A stretch of DNA of 64,000 bases from Oryzisolibacter propanilivorax (lineage in GTDB: Bacteria > Pseudomonadota > Gammaproteobacteria > Burkholderiales > Burkholderiaceae_C). The stretch lies in assembly GCF_900103645.1 (NCBI RefSeq), contig NZ_FNHP01000004.1, forward strand, positions 186,001-250,000. The letters run 5' to 3'. A program made the position numbers and the translations under genes. Below, piece after piece: positions 34,533-44,634 of this stretch; the first letter of the stretch is position 1, and the number at the start of each line of letters is the position of its first letter. A model generated the notes under the pieces. The model was given only the letters and a program-made list of their open reading frames with translations, had not been told where the DNA came from and did not search any database.

Positions 34533-36454
34533 GCGCTATTGATTCCATAGCTGGAAGCCTGGAAGAGCAAAGGGCAGGAGGCCAAAAACACCCCCAGTAC
34601 CGCATCGGCATCGACCTGGGCACGACGCACTGCGCCCTGTCCTGGGTAGACGCAGCCGCCAGCGACGGCGAGCAGGTGGCGCAGGGCGTGCTGCAGGTGC
34701 CTCAGCTCGTCGGCCCGGCCAGCGTGCAGGCGCAGCCGCTGCTGCCGTCGTTCCTGTACCTGCCGCACGAAAGTGAGCTCTCGCCCGCCGACCGCGCCCT
34801 GCCCGGCCAGGACGCGCCGCAGGACTTCATCGTCGGCGAGTTCGCCCGCGCGCGCGGCGCGGCCACGCCGATCCGGCTCGTCTCCAGCGCCAAGAGCTGG
34901 CTGTGTCACCCCGGCGTGGACCGGCGCGCGCCCATCCTGCCACCCGAGGCGCCCGACGAAGTGCCGCACCTGTCGCCCCTGCAGGCCAGCACCGCTTACC
35001 TGCAGCACCTGCGCCGGGCCTGGGAGCAGGCGCACCCGGATGCGCCGCTGGCCGAGCAGCAGGTCACGGTGACCATCCCCGCGTCCTTTGACCCGGCCGC
35101 GCGCGAGCTCACGGCCGAGGCCTGCCGCGCCGCCGGTTTCCAGCACCTGACGCTGCTGGAAGAGCCCCAGGCGGCCCTCTACAGCTGGATCCAGGCCAGC
35201 GGCGGCGCCTGGCGCAAGCAGGTGGCGCACGGCGACGTGATCCTAGTGGTGGACGTGGGCGGCGGCACGACCGACCTGTCGCTGATCGCCGTGCTCGAGC
35301 AGGATGGCAATCTGCAGCTGCAGCGCGTCGCCGTGGGCGAGCACATCCTGCTCGGCGGCGACAACATGGACCTGGCGCTGGCCTACGGCGTGGCGCGCAA
35401 GCTCGCGGCCGAGGGCCGCCAGCTCGACGCCTGGCAGACGCGGGCGCTTTCGCACGGCTGCCGCGCGGCCAAGGAGCAGCTGCTGGCCGACGAGACCCTG
35501 CCGAGCGTGCCAGTGGTCGTACCCAGCCGGGGCTCGAAACTCATCGGCGGCAGCATCCGCACCGAAGTCACGCGGGACGAGGTACTGCAAACGCTGGTCG
35601 AAGGCTTCTTCCCGCAGGCCGCCGCCAGCGACCGCCCGCAGGTGCGGGCGCGCGGCGCGCTCACGCAACTGGGCCTGCCCTACGCGCAGGACGCGGCGGT
35701 GACGCGCCACCTGGCGGCCTTCCTGGCGCGCCAGACGGGCGCGACCGCGCAGATCGACGGCCTGGCCCCGCCGCCCGAGGGCGCCACTTTCCTGCACCCC
35801 ACGGCCGTGCTGTTCAACGGCGGCGTGCTCAAGGCGCCGCAGATCGAGGCGCGCATCCTGCAGGTGCTCAACGCCTGGCTGGCCGCGGAAGGCGCGCCGC
35901 CCGTGCGGCTGCTCGAGGGCGCACAGCTGGACCTGGCGGTGGCGCGCGGCGCCGCCTACTACGGCCACATCGCCAGCGCCGGGCGCGGCGTGCGCATCCG
36001 CGGCGGCACGGCGCAGAGCTACTACGTCGGCGTGGAGGGCAACATGCCGGCCATCCCCGGCATGGAGCCGCCCATTTCCGCGCTGTGCCTGGCACCGTTC
36101 GGCATGGAGGAAGGCACGGAAGTGCAACTCGACACCCAGCCGTTCGGCCTGGTGGTGGGCGAGCCGGTGCGGCTGCGCTTTTTCGGCTCCAGCGTGCGCC
36201 GCCAGGACGCGGTGGGCACGATGCTGGAGTTCTGGGGGCCGGAGGAATTGACGGAATTGCAGGAGATCGAGCTGCTGCTGCCGGCGGAGGGCCGCGCCGC
36301 CGGCGAGGTGGTGCCGGTCACCCTGCACGCGCATGTGACCGACATCGGCACGCTGGAGCTGAACGCCGTGCCGGTGGGCGGCGAGGAGCGCTGGAAGGTC
36401 GAGTTCGACGTGCGCGCCGGCACGGCGCCGTCGCCCCAGGCCGCCGGAGCGTAA
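34529..36454 (+). CDS. Hsp70-family chaperone-like protein 1
   Basis: 641 aa. Phosphate-1 motif IGIDLGTTHCALSW (residues about 26-39), VVDVGGGTTDLS (about 240-251) and the later VLFNGGVLKAPQIEARI (adenosine site) show an actin-fold ATPase. A beta-rich C-terminal part follows. It lacks the standard DnaK lid and the EEVD-type tail, so it is a divergent Hsp70 such as those in the YegD/HscC range. The start is GTG, coupled to DUF2760. The first 20 codons overlap an R1-like repeat. No dnaJ or grpE gene is near. Confidence 0.85.
   Translation: MSAIDSIAGSLEEQRAGGQKHPQYRIGIDLGTTHCALSWVDAAASDGEQVAQGVLQVPQLVGPASVQAQPLLPSFLYLPHESELSPADRALPGQDAPQDFIVGEFARARGAATPIRLVSSAKSWLCHPGVDRRAPILPPEAPDEVPHLSPLQASTAYLQHLRRAWEQAHPDAPLAEQQVTVTIPASFDPAARELTAEACRAAGFQHLTLLEEPQAALYSWIQASGGAWRKQVAHGDVILVVDVGGGTTDLSLIAVLEQDGNLQLQRVAVGEHILLGGDNMDLALAYGVARKLAAEGRQLDAWQTRALSHGCRAAKEQLLADETLPSVPVVVPSRGSKLIGGSIRTEVTRDEVLQTLVEGFFPQAAASDRPQVRARGALTQLGLPYAQDAAVTRHLAAFLARQTGATAQIDGLAPPPEGATFLHPTAVLFNGGVLKAPQIEARILQVLNAWLAAEGAPPVRLLEGAQLDLAVARGAAYYGHIASAGRGVRIRGGTAQSYYVGVEGNMPAIPGMEPPISALCLAPFGMEEGTEVQLDTQPFGLVVGEPVRLRFFGSSVRRQDAVGTMLEFWGPEELTELQEIELLLPAEGRAAGEVVPVTLHAHVTDIGTLELNAVPVGGEERWKVEFDVRAGTAPSPQAAGA
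34535..34592 (+). repeat. R1-like repeat at the 5' end of Hsp70 gene 1
   Basis: GCTATTGATTCCATAGCTGG, then AAGCCTGGAAGAGCAAAGGG and CAGGAGGCCAAAAACACC follows R1 order. It is translated as the first ~20 residues of the protein, before the conserved actin-fold start. Confidence 0.5.
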
Positions 36455-36460
36455 GCCGCC

Positions 36461-37090
36461 ATGCCTGCATCTCTCGCCACGCTGCAGCGCGCCCTGGTGT
36501 ACCTGGACCGGGACTTCATCGCGGACCAATACGAAGTCGCTTCCGGTGAGCCGGCGGCGGCCACTCTGGTGCGGACGCGCAGCCCGCAGCCGGGCGGCGG
36601 CCTGCTGCCGTTCTCCGCCGAGGTCGGCGCGCAGGAGGCGCGCAGCCACCCCCTGTCCACCCTGCAGATGCTGGGCCGCACCTGGCCGCACCTGGCCGGG
36701 CAGCCGGCCCTCAACCCGCGGGAGTACGCAGAACGCTCGCTCACCGAATACGGCTGGGTGCAGGCTACGCTCACCACGTTCCAGGTCCGGCTGAGGAGTT
36801 CGCGCGATGGGCAGGACACGGCAGCCACGGCCCAGTCCAGCCACTTCCAGCTGCACGGCGAGAGCCTGGGCCGGCACGTCAACCTGGTCACCACGCCCGA
36901 CGCCTTCGCCCCCGGCTTCCAGGCGCTGCTGCCGCTGCAGATGACGCTGCTGAACAAGTTCGCCCTGCCGGTCTGCGCCTACCTGCGCCTGCTGCCCGCC
37001 AAGGACCATGCGGAGAACTGGATCGCCGTGCCGCTGGTGGTGCTGGAGGCGCAGCCCGCCCTGGTGCGGGACATGGCCGCCCTGGCCTGA
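36461..37090 (+). CDS. hypothetical protein between two Hsp70 genes
   Basis: 209 aa, starting 6 nt after Hsp70-1 and ending 13 nt before Hsp70-2. Visible features are an acidic N-terminal helix (RALVYLDRDFIADQYE), a central beta-rich part, and a hydrophobic LPLQMTLLNKFALPVCAYLRLL segment that is probably core rather than membrane. I recognise no named family. Its fixed place inside the operon suggests a partner or client adaptor of these Hsp70s, which is inference. Confidence 0.7.
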   Translation: MPASLATLQRALVYLDRDFIADQYEVASGEPAAATLVRTRSPQPGGGLLPFSAEVGAQEARSHPLSTLQMLGRTWPHLAGQPALNPREYAERSLTEYGWVQATLTTFQVRLRSSRDGQDTAATAQSSHFQLHGESLGRHVNLVTTPDAFAPGFQALLPLQMTLLNKFALPVCAYLRLLPAKDHAENWIAVPLVVLEAQPALVRDMAALA

Positions 37091-37103
37091 CGAGCGCGCC
37101 CGC

Positions 37104-40100
37104 ATGGCCACCACCGCCCGCTACGCCGTCGGCATCGACCTGGGCACCAGCCACACCGCACTGGCCTATGCAGAGCTGACCGGCAGCGCGCAGGACATCC
37201 GCCTGCTGCCCCTGCCCCAGCGCGTCTCGCCGGCCGAGGTGCAGGCCGATGCGCTGCTGCCCTCGGCGCGCTACCAGGGGGCGCCGGGCGAGCTGGGCGA
37301 CGCCTGGCGCACGCCCTGGCCGCCTCGCGGCGCCAGCGACGCGGCGCCGGCAGTGATCGGCCGCTGGGCGCGCGAACTGGGCGCGGCCACGCCGCAGCGG
37401 CTGGTGGCGAGCGCCAAGAGCTGGCTGTCGCACCCCGGCGTGGACCGCACCGCGCCCATCCTGCCCTGGGGCGCGGGCGAGGACGTGGCGAAGATCTCGC
37501 CGCTGGAGGCCTCGGCCGGCACGCTGGCGCACGTGCGCGCGGCGTGGGACGCGGCACACCCCGACGCGCCGCTGGCAGATCAGGTCGTCGCCCTCACCGT
37601 GCCGGCGTCGTTCGACGAGGGCGCGCGCGCGCTGACCCTGCAGGCGGCCGGGCTGGCCGGCTTGCCGGCGTCGCTGCAGCTGCTGGAGGAGCCCAAGGCC
37701 GCCTTCCATGACTGGCTGGTGCTGCAGGGCGAGCAGCTGGCCGATCGCCTGGCAGGCAGCCGCCTGGTGCTGGTGGTGGACGTGGGCGGCGGCACCACCG
37801 ACCTGACGCTGGTGCGTATCGAGCCGTCCCAGGACGGCGGCCTGCCAGTGCTGACCCGCACCGCCGTCGGCGAGCACCTGATGCTGGGCGGCGACAACAT
37901 GGACCTGGCGCTTGCCCACCGGCTGGAGCCGCACTTCGCCGGCGGCGAAGGCCAGCGCCTGGCGCCCGCGCGCTTTGCCGAACTGGTGCAGCGCTGCCGC
38001 GCCGCCAAGGAGCGGCTGCTGGCCAATAATGCCCCCGCTGCGCTGCCGATCACGCTGCTGGGCACCGGCTCGAAGCTGCTGGCGCAAACGCGCTCGGTGC
38101 AGCTGGCGCAAGGCGACGTGCGCCAGTGGGTGGTCGAGGGCTTTTTGCCGCCCGCCGCGCTGCACGATGTGCCCACGCGCCGCCAGGGGGCGCTGCGCGG
38201 GCTGGGGCTGCCGTATCCGCAGGACGCGGCGATCTCGCGCCATCTGGTGCAGTTTCTGGCGTTGCACGCTGCGCAGGAAGGCGGCGGCGCCGATGCCGAT
38301 GCCGTAGGCAGGCCGGCAGGCGGGGCCGCGAATGGGGCGGTGAACGGAGCAGCGGATGGCAGCGCGAATGCTGCAACCGATCGGCGTACGGACGCAGGCG
38401 CCGGCGCCACGCTCAACCGCCTGCACGGCGCGCTGCCCGACACCCTGCTGCTGAACGGCGGCGTGTTCCACGCGCATGCCCTGGCCGAGCGGCTGGCGCA
38501 GCTGCTGACCGGCTGGCGCGGCGCGCCCGTGCAGGTGCTGCACAACCCACATCCAGACTGGGCGGTGGCACGCGGCGCGGCGGCGCATGCGCTCACGCAA
38601 TACCAGTCAAATCGGCCCGATGTCCTCGCGGAACAAGGGTCTAATGCTATCAAACAGATAGTGCCGCGCATCGGCGGCGGCTCGGCGCGCAGCTACTGGC
38701 TGGTGCTGCCGGGCAAGAGCGGTACTTCAGGCGCGCCGCAGGCTTTGTGCCTGCTGCCGCGCGGCACCGAGGAAGGCACGCGGCTGGTGCTGTCCGGGCG
38801 GCGCTTCGCGCTGCGCCTGGGCCAGCCAGTGCGCTTTGCCCTGGTGGCGCGCAGCCAGGGCCAGGCACAGGCCGGGCAGATCGTGCCCCTGGCGGGCGAA
38901 GGCTGGGTGGAGCTGCCACCGGCCTCCACCGTGCTGCCCGCTCCGCAAGGCCGCGCCAGCGCGCGCATCGAGGTGCAGCTGCAGACCACCATGACCGAGG
39001 TCGGAACGCTGGAGGTGCGTTGCGTGTCCGTGGACGACCCGGCGCAGTCCTGGCGCCTGCCGTTTACCGTGCGCGGCGTGGTCCAGGACGCTGCAGACTC
39101 ATCAAAAACCATAGCTTCCGGTGCTGACGGAACCAGCGCTGGAGCCGAAAACGACCCCGATTCCGCCACCGCCCGCCTGCTCGAGGCGGAAGGCTTGCTG
39201 GAGCGCATCTTCGGCACCCAGGCGCAGGAGGTGGCGCCGCGCGACGTGCGCCAGCTGCGCCAGTCGCTGCAAAAGCTGCTGGGCCCGCGCGAGCAGTGGA
39301 GCCTGCCCCTGCTGCGCGCGCTGGCCGACGCCCTGCTGGCGCGCGCCCGCCGGCGCCGGCGCACCCCGGAGCACGAGCGCGCCTGGTTGAACCTGACCGG
39401 CTGGTGCCTGCGCCCCGGCGTCGGTGCCGAGCTGGACGGCTGGCGCGTCGGCCAGCTGTGGCAGCTGTGGCCGCAGGGCCTGGCGCACCCACAAGACCCC
39501 GCCAACTGGACCGAATGGTGGGTGCTGTGGCGCCGCGTCGCCGCCGGGCTTCATGAAGCGCAGCAGATGGAGGTGCTGGAACAGGTCGCCGGCTGCATGC
39601 AGAGAACGGTGGAGCGCAGCGCCCGCGCGCGCTGGGGCAGCTACGACGACATGCTCCGCCTGTTCGCCGCCATGGAAGCCGTGCCGTGGGAATACCGGCG
39701 CGAGATGGGCCAGTGGATGCTGCAGCGCCTGAAGCGCCCGGACGAGCCGCAGCACACCTGGTGGGCCATCGGCCGCCTGGCCGCGCGCACGGCGCTGGCG
39801 GCCAACGCCCACCGCGTCATGCCGCCGGCGGCGGCGCAGGAGTTTCTGGACGCCACGCTGGCGCAGGACTGGCGCAAGAACGAGCACGCCATGTTCGCCG
39901 CCGTGCAGATCGCGCGCCGCACGGGCGAGCGCACGCTGGATGTGCCCGACGCCATGCGCACGCAGGTGCTAAACAGGCTGCAGGCCAGCGGCGCGCCCGC
40001 GCGCTGGCAGGAGCAGGTGCGCGAAGTGGTGCAGCTGGAGGCCGAGGACCGGCAGCGCAGCCTGGGCGACAGCCTGCCGCCGGGGCTGGTGCTGCTGTGA
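37104..40100 (+). CDS. Hsp70-family protein 2 with long C-terminal extension
   Basis: 998 aa, much longer than DnaK (about 640). The ATPase motifs are VGIDLGTSHTALAY (about 8-21), VVDVGGGTTDLTL (about 225-237) and LLLNGGVFHAHALAERL. A low-complexity insertion rich in Gly/Ala/Asn/Asp (about 393-436) lies in the ATPase half. From about residue 690 an all-helical, Trp/Arg-rich domain (RARWGSYDDML, RREMGQWMLQRLKRP, HTWWAIGRLAAR) replaces the usual lid; I think it is the DUF3731-type region. Two R1-like stretches (near 38,630 and 39,100) are read through. It is the last gene of the operon. Confidence 0.83.
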   Translation: MATTARYAVGIDLGTSHTALAYAELTGSAQDIRLLPLPQRVSPAEVQADALLPSARYQGAPGELGDAWRTPWPPRGASDAAPAVIGRWARELGAATPQRLVASAKSWLSHPGVDRTAPILPWGAGEDVAKISPLEASAGTLAHVRAAWDAAHPDAPLADQVVALTVPASFDEGARALTLQAAGLAGLPASLQLLEEPKAAFHDWLVLQGEQLADRLAGSRLVLVVDVGGGTTDLTLVRIEPSQDGGLPVLTRTAVGEHLMLGGDNMDLALAHRLEPHFAGGEGQRLAPARFAELVQRCRAAKERLLANNAPAALPITLLGTGSKLLAQTRSVQLAQGDVRQWVVEGFLPPAALHDVPTRRQGALRGLGLPYPQDAAISRHLVQFLALHAAQEGGGADADAVGRPAGGAANGAVNGAADGSANAATDRRTDAGAGATLNRLHGALPDTLLLNGGVFHAHALAERLAQLLTGWRGAPVQVLHNPHPDWAVARGAAAHALTQYQSNRPDVLAEQGSNAIKQIVPRIGGGSARSYWLVLPGKSGTSGAPQALCLLPRGTEEGTRLVLSGRRFALRLGQPVRFALVARSQGQAQAGQIVPLAGEGWVELPPASTVLPAPQGRASARIEVQLQTTMTEVGTLEVRCVSVDDPAQSWRLPFTVRGVVQDAADSSKTIASGADGTSAGAENDPDSATARLLEAEGLLERIFGTQAQEVAPRDVRQLRQSLQKLLGPREQWSLPLLRALADALLARARRRRRTPEHERAWLNLTGWCLRPGVGAELDGWRVGQLWQLWPQGLAHPQDPANWTEWWVLWRRVAAGLHEAQQMEVLEQVAGCMQRTVERSARARWGSYDDMLRLFAAMEAVPWEYRREMGQWMLQRLKRPDEPQHTWWAIGRLAARTALAANAHRVMPPAAAQEFLDATLAQDWRKNEHAMFAAVQIARRTGERTLDVPDAMRTQVLNRLQASGAPARWQEQVREVVQLEAEDRQRSLGDSLPPGLVLL
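38629..38663 (-). repeat. partial R1-like repeat in Hsp70 gene 2
   Basis: On the minus strand it reads CACTATCTGTTTGATAGC, then ATTAGACCCTTGTTC. It resembles a diverged, shortened R1 and is translated in frame as N-K-G-S-N-A-I-K-Q-I-V-like sequence. Support is moderate. Confidence 0.35.
39099..39155 (+). repeat. R1-like repeat in the linker of Hsp70 gene 2
   Basis: CATCAAAAACCATAGCTTCC, then GGTGCTGACGGAACCAGCGC and TGGAGCCGAAAA. It encodes the linker (D-S-S-K-T-I-A-S-G-A-D-G-T-S-A-G-A) between the beta-rich domain and the C-terminal helical domain. The central CCCTT/AAGGG pairing is lost. Confidence 0.4.
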
Positions 40101-40199
40101 GTACCGCTGCCCACCGGCCTTGAACGCATCGATGGCCGCCTTCACCAGGCGCGAGGCCACCTGGCCTCGCGTGCACGGGAGACGCTCGCCTGCCGTCCC

Positions 40200-41243
<1,044 letters not shown>

Positions 41244-41272
41244 GCTGCCCTGTCCCTTCCTTCCCGCTCGCA

Positions 41273-43507
41273 TCAGGCCGCACGCCGGCCCAGATTGCGC
41301 TCGCCCACCAGCCGCTGGATGGCCGCGGTCGCCAGCGCCATCAGCGCGATCAGCACCGTGCAGTACGCCAGCGCCACGCCGTAGTCGCCATTGCCCACGC
41401 GGCCGATGATGTAGGCGGTGGCCAGTTCGTTCTCGGCGGTGACCAGGAAGATCACCGCGCTCAAAGTGGTGATGGAGCGCACGAAGCTGTAGACCAGCGC
41501 CGTCACCAGCGCCGGGCGCAGCAGCGGCAGCACCACGTGGCGCAGCGTCTGCAGGCTGCCGGCGCGCAGCATCAGCGAGGCTTCGTCGAGCGAGCGGTCC
41601 AGCTGGCCGAACGCCGCCGTGCCGGCGCGCACGCCCACCGGCAGATTGCGGAACAGGAAGCACAGCACGATGATCAGCGCGGTGCCGGTCAGCTCGAACG
41701 GCGGCACGTTGAACGCCAGGATGTAGCTCACGCCCAGCACCGTGCCGGGGATAGCGAAGGCCAGCAGCGCCGAAAACTCGAACGCCCCCTGCCCGCGGAA
41801 CTGCGTGCGCGCCAGCAGCCAGGCGATCAGCAGCCCCAGCGTGGCCGTCAGCGGCGCCGAGATCGCTGCCAGCCGCAGCGTGGTGAAGAACGAGTTCCAG
41901 GCGGTGCCGGCCCAGACGATGCCGAACGCGCCCCACTGCACGTCGAAGGCCGAACGGAAGTGCGCCAGCGTGGGCGTCCAGTCGCGCCCCCAGGTCTGCA
42001 CGAAGCCGCCGGCGAACGCCAGCAGGTAGATCACCAGCGTGAACGCCATCCAGGGCAGCGCCACCGCGTGCGCCACGCGCGCCAGCCCGGCCGGCAGCGC
42101 CAGGGGCACGCCCGCGTCGCCCTTGCCCGAGACGGTGGTGAAGCGCGCGCGGCCCAGCAGGCGCCGCTGCAGCGCGAAGGCCACCAGCGCGAACGCCATC
42201 AGCACCCACGCCAGCGACGCCGCGCGGCCCTGGTCGTACTGGGCGCCGACGATGGAAAAGAAGATCTCGGTGGACAGCACCGAGAACTGCCCGCCGACCA
42301 CGATGGGGTTGCCGAAGTCGGCCATGCTCTCGATGAAGCCGACCAGAAAGGCGTTGGCCAGCCCGGGCAGCAGCAGCGGCAGCGTGACTGAGCGGAAGGT
42401 CTGCGCCGGGCTGGCGCGCAGGGTCTGCGCGGCTTCCTCCATGCTGGGCGCGACGCCCTGCACCACGCCGCGCATGATCAGGAAGGCGATGGGGGTGAAG
42501 GCGAAGGTCTGCGCCAGCCAGATGCCCAGCCAGCCGTAGAACCAGCGCGTGGGCTCGACGCCCAGCCAGGCCTCCAGCGCAGCGTTGACCACGCCGGCGC
42601 GGCCGAACAGCAGGATCAGCCCCAGGCCGACCACGAAGGGCGGCGTGACGATGGGCGCCAGGGCCAGCAGCTGCAGCACGCGGCTGCCGCGCAGGCGCGA
42701 ACGCTCGGCCAGCAGCGCCAGCAGCGTGCCCAGCAGCGTGGTGCTGGCGGCCGTCAGCAGGCCGATGAACAGGGTATTCCAGGCCACGCCGCAGCGGCGC
42801 CCGCCCGACAGGCACGACAGCCCGAAGTTGCGCTCGGAAAGCAGCCGCTCGCCCAGCGCACTCCAGGTCAGCCGATCGTCCTCGGTGAAGAAGGCCGCGC
42901 TCAGCGCCTTGGCCACGGGAAAAACGATGAACAGCGCCAGCAGCGCCGCGCAGCCCAGCACCGCGGCGGCGACGAACAGGTCGCCACGGAACAGCCCGCG
43001 CCGCGCCAAGCCAAAGGCGGTGAGCATCAGCAGGCTGCACAGCACGCCGAACGCGCCCCAGCCCAGGCCCCACTGGCGCACCGCCAGCTCGCCCCAGGCC
43101 TGGTTCATCCACCCGAACGACCAGCCGCGCGCGCCGATGCTGAAACCGCTGGCCAGCAACACCAGCAGCGCCAGCCCGGGCCCGGCCAGCAGCAGCGCGC
43201 CCTGGCGCCGCCCGGGCGCCAGCATGGCCGCCAGCGCCGCCACCAGCAGCCCGGCGGGCGCGGCCAGCAGCCACACGCGCTGCCAGCGCAGGACCTGCAC
43301 CAGGCCGTTGCCCGTGCGCTCGTCGCTCCAGCCCTGTGCCAGCCGGGCGAGCCCGTTGCCGTCCTGCACCGCGAACCAGGGCAGCAGCACGAAGGCCGCC
43401 AGCCCCACCAACGCCCAGGCCCACAGCGCCTGGTTGGCACCGGCGCTGGCATGCGCGTGGGCAGCGGTCGGGCGCGCGGGCTCGGCCACCAAGGCAACGT
43501 CCGGCAT
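41273..43507 (-). CDS. ABC transporter permease (ferric type, two-domain)
   Basis: 744 aa (753 if the GTG at 43,534 is used). Two inner-membrane transport halves each carry an EAA loop: EEAAQTLRASPAQTFRSVTL and DEASLMLRAGSLQTLRHVVL. About 190 extra N-terminal residues with several hydrophobic segments precede the first half, so it is longer than FbpB (about 500-550) and more like AfuB permeases. The start is uncertain: neither the ATG at 43,507 nor the GTG just after the binding-protein stop has a strong ribosome site. The ATPase gene starts 29 nt after its end. Confidence 0.88.
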   Translation of the reverse strand: MPDVALVAEPARPTAAHAHASAGANQALWAWALVGLAAFVLLPWFAVQDGNGLARLAQGWSDERTGNGLVQVLRWQRVWLLAAPAGLLVAALAAMLAPGRRQGALLLAGPGLALLVLLASGFSIGARGWSFGWMNQAWGELAVRQWGLGWGAFGVLCSLLMLTAFGLARRGLFRGDLFVAAAVLGCAALLALFIVFPVAKALSAAFFTEDDRLTWSALGERLLSERNFGLSCLSGGRRCGVAWNTLFIGLLTAASTTLLGTLLALLAERSRLRGSRVLQLLALAPIVTPPFVVGLGLILLFGRAGVVNAALEAWLGVEPTRWFYGWLGIWLAQTFAFTPIAFLIMRGVVQGVAPSMEEAAQTLRASPAQTFRSVTLPLLLPGLANAFLVGFIESMADFGNPIVVGGQFSVLSTEIFFSIVGAQYDQGRAASLAWVLMAFALVAFALQRRLLGRARFTTVSGKGDAGVPLALPAGLARVAHAVALPWMAFTLVIYLLAFAGGFVQTWGRDWTPTLAHFRSAFDVQWGAFGIVWAGTAWNSFFTTLRLAAISAPLTATLGLLIAWLLARTQFRGQGAFEFSALLAFAIPGTVLGVSYILAFNVPPFELTGTALIIVLCFLFRNLPVGVRAGTAAFGQLDRSLDEASLMLRAGSLQTLRHVVLPLLRPALVTALVYSFVRSITTLSAVIFLVTAENELATAYIIGRVGNGDYGVALAYCTVLIALMALATAAIQRLVGERNLGRRAA

Positions 43508-43537
43508 GGGGCGCAGAGCTTCAGGCCGCGGCACCGA

Positions 43538-44548
43538 TCAGCGCGCGTCCTGCACGTCCTTTTCCCACTTGGAGATCAGGCGGCGGCGCTCGGCGCTGGC
43601 GCCGTACTTCGCATAGTCGTAATTGATCAGCTTGATCTTGGCCGGATCGACCACGCGCGGGTCCTTTGGCACATGCTTGTTGCTGGGCAGCTGGAACTGC
43701 TTGGCCGCCAGGCCGAACTGCTGGCCGCCCGGGGTCAGCGCCCACTCGTAGAACTTCTTGGCGTTGTCGGTGTTGGGGCCGAACTTGACGATGCTCATCG
43801 AGCCGATCTCGGCGCCCGTGCCCTCGGACGGGGTGCTGGAGCCGACCGGGAAGCCCTGCACGGCCTCGGTCGTCACGTCGTGCACGAAGCTGATGGAGAC
43901 CATGGTCTCGCCGCGTGCCACCGCCTTCACCGGCGCCGTTCCCGAGCGGGTGTAGGTGCTGATGTTCTTGTTCAGCGCGCGCAGGTAATCGAACGCCTTG
44001 TCCTCGCCCATGATCTGCACCAGCGTGGCGATCACCGTGTAGGCGGTGCCACTGGAGGCCGGGTTGGCCATCTGGATCTCGCCCTTGAATTCGGGCTTGA
44101 GCAGGTCGGCCCACGAAGTGGGCGCGGATGCCTTCTTCTTGGCCAGCAGCTCGTTGTTGAAGCCGAAGCCGAGCGGGCCCAGGTACACGCCCACGGTGCG
44201 GAACTTCGCGTCCTCGGCCTGGCGCACTGCCCAGGGGTACAGATCCTTGAGCAGGGGCGACTTGTATTCCAGCGTCAGCCCCATCTCGGCGGCCTGCAGG
44301 TGCGTGTCACCGGTGCCGCCGAACCACAGGTCGGTCTTGGGATTGGCCTTCTCGGCATTCAGCTGGGCCAGGGCCTCGCCCGAACCTTTTTGCGTGATGT
44401 TCACCTTCACACCGGTGGTCTTGCTGTAGACGGTGGCCATGGTGTTGCACCATTCGGCCTGCACCGAGCAGATCACGTTCACCTGTCCCTGCGCCTGCGC
44501 GCCGCATGTGGCGCCTGCCAGGGCCGCTGCTACCAACCATCGCTGCAT
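43538..44548 (-). CDS. ABC transporter substrate-binding protein (ferric-iron-type)
   Basis: 336 aa. A signal peptide of about 19 residues ends at AQA, so the protein is periplasmic. The mature start VNVICSVQAEWCNTMATVY and ITQKGSGEALAQLNAE... DLWFGGTGDTH are characteristic of the extracellular solute-binding family 1 proteins of FbpA/AfuA type. SGTAYTVIATLVQIMG is another family motif. Iron is the likely cargo, but related proteins bind phosphonates or polyamines. A GGAGAGGAGA ribosome site precedes the ATG. No clear Fur box is visible upstream. Confidence 0.87.
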   Translation of the reverse strand: MQRWLVAAALAGATCGAQAQGQVNVICSVQAEWCNTMATVYSKTTGVKVNITQKGSGEALAQLNAEKANPKTDLWFGGTGDTHLQAAEMGLTLEYKSPLLKDLYPWAVRQAEDAKFRTVGVYLGPLGFGFNNELLAKKKASAPTSWADLLKPEFKGEIQMANPASSGTAYTVIATLVQIMGEDKAFDYLRALNKNISTYTRSGTAPVKAVARGETMVSISFVHDVTTEAVQGFPVGSSTPSEGTGAEIGSMSIVKFGPNTDNAKKFYEWALTPGGQQFGLAAKQFQLPSNKHVPKDPRVVDPAKIKLINYDYAKYGASAERRRLISKWEKDVQDAR

Positions 44549-44634
44549 ATGGCTCTCCTCTCCTTGAAAAATTCTTGTGTCCGGACCGGGCAGCCATCGT
44601 AGCGGACGCGCGCACTGTCGCGCGCCGGCCCGCT

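Noticed and set aside
43508-43534. GTG start at 43,534 for the ABC permease
   Set aside because: It is possible, since it lies just after the binding-protein stop, but it adds nine residues without conserved features. The ATG at 43,507 was used, with uncertainty noted.
44549-44634. Fur box before the iron-type ABC transporter
   Set aside because: I looked for a GATAAT-like inverted repeat and saw only AAAAATTCTT, too short to support.
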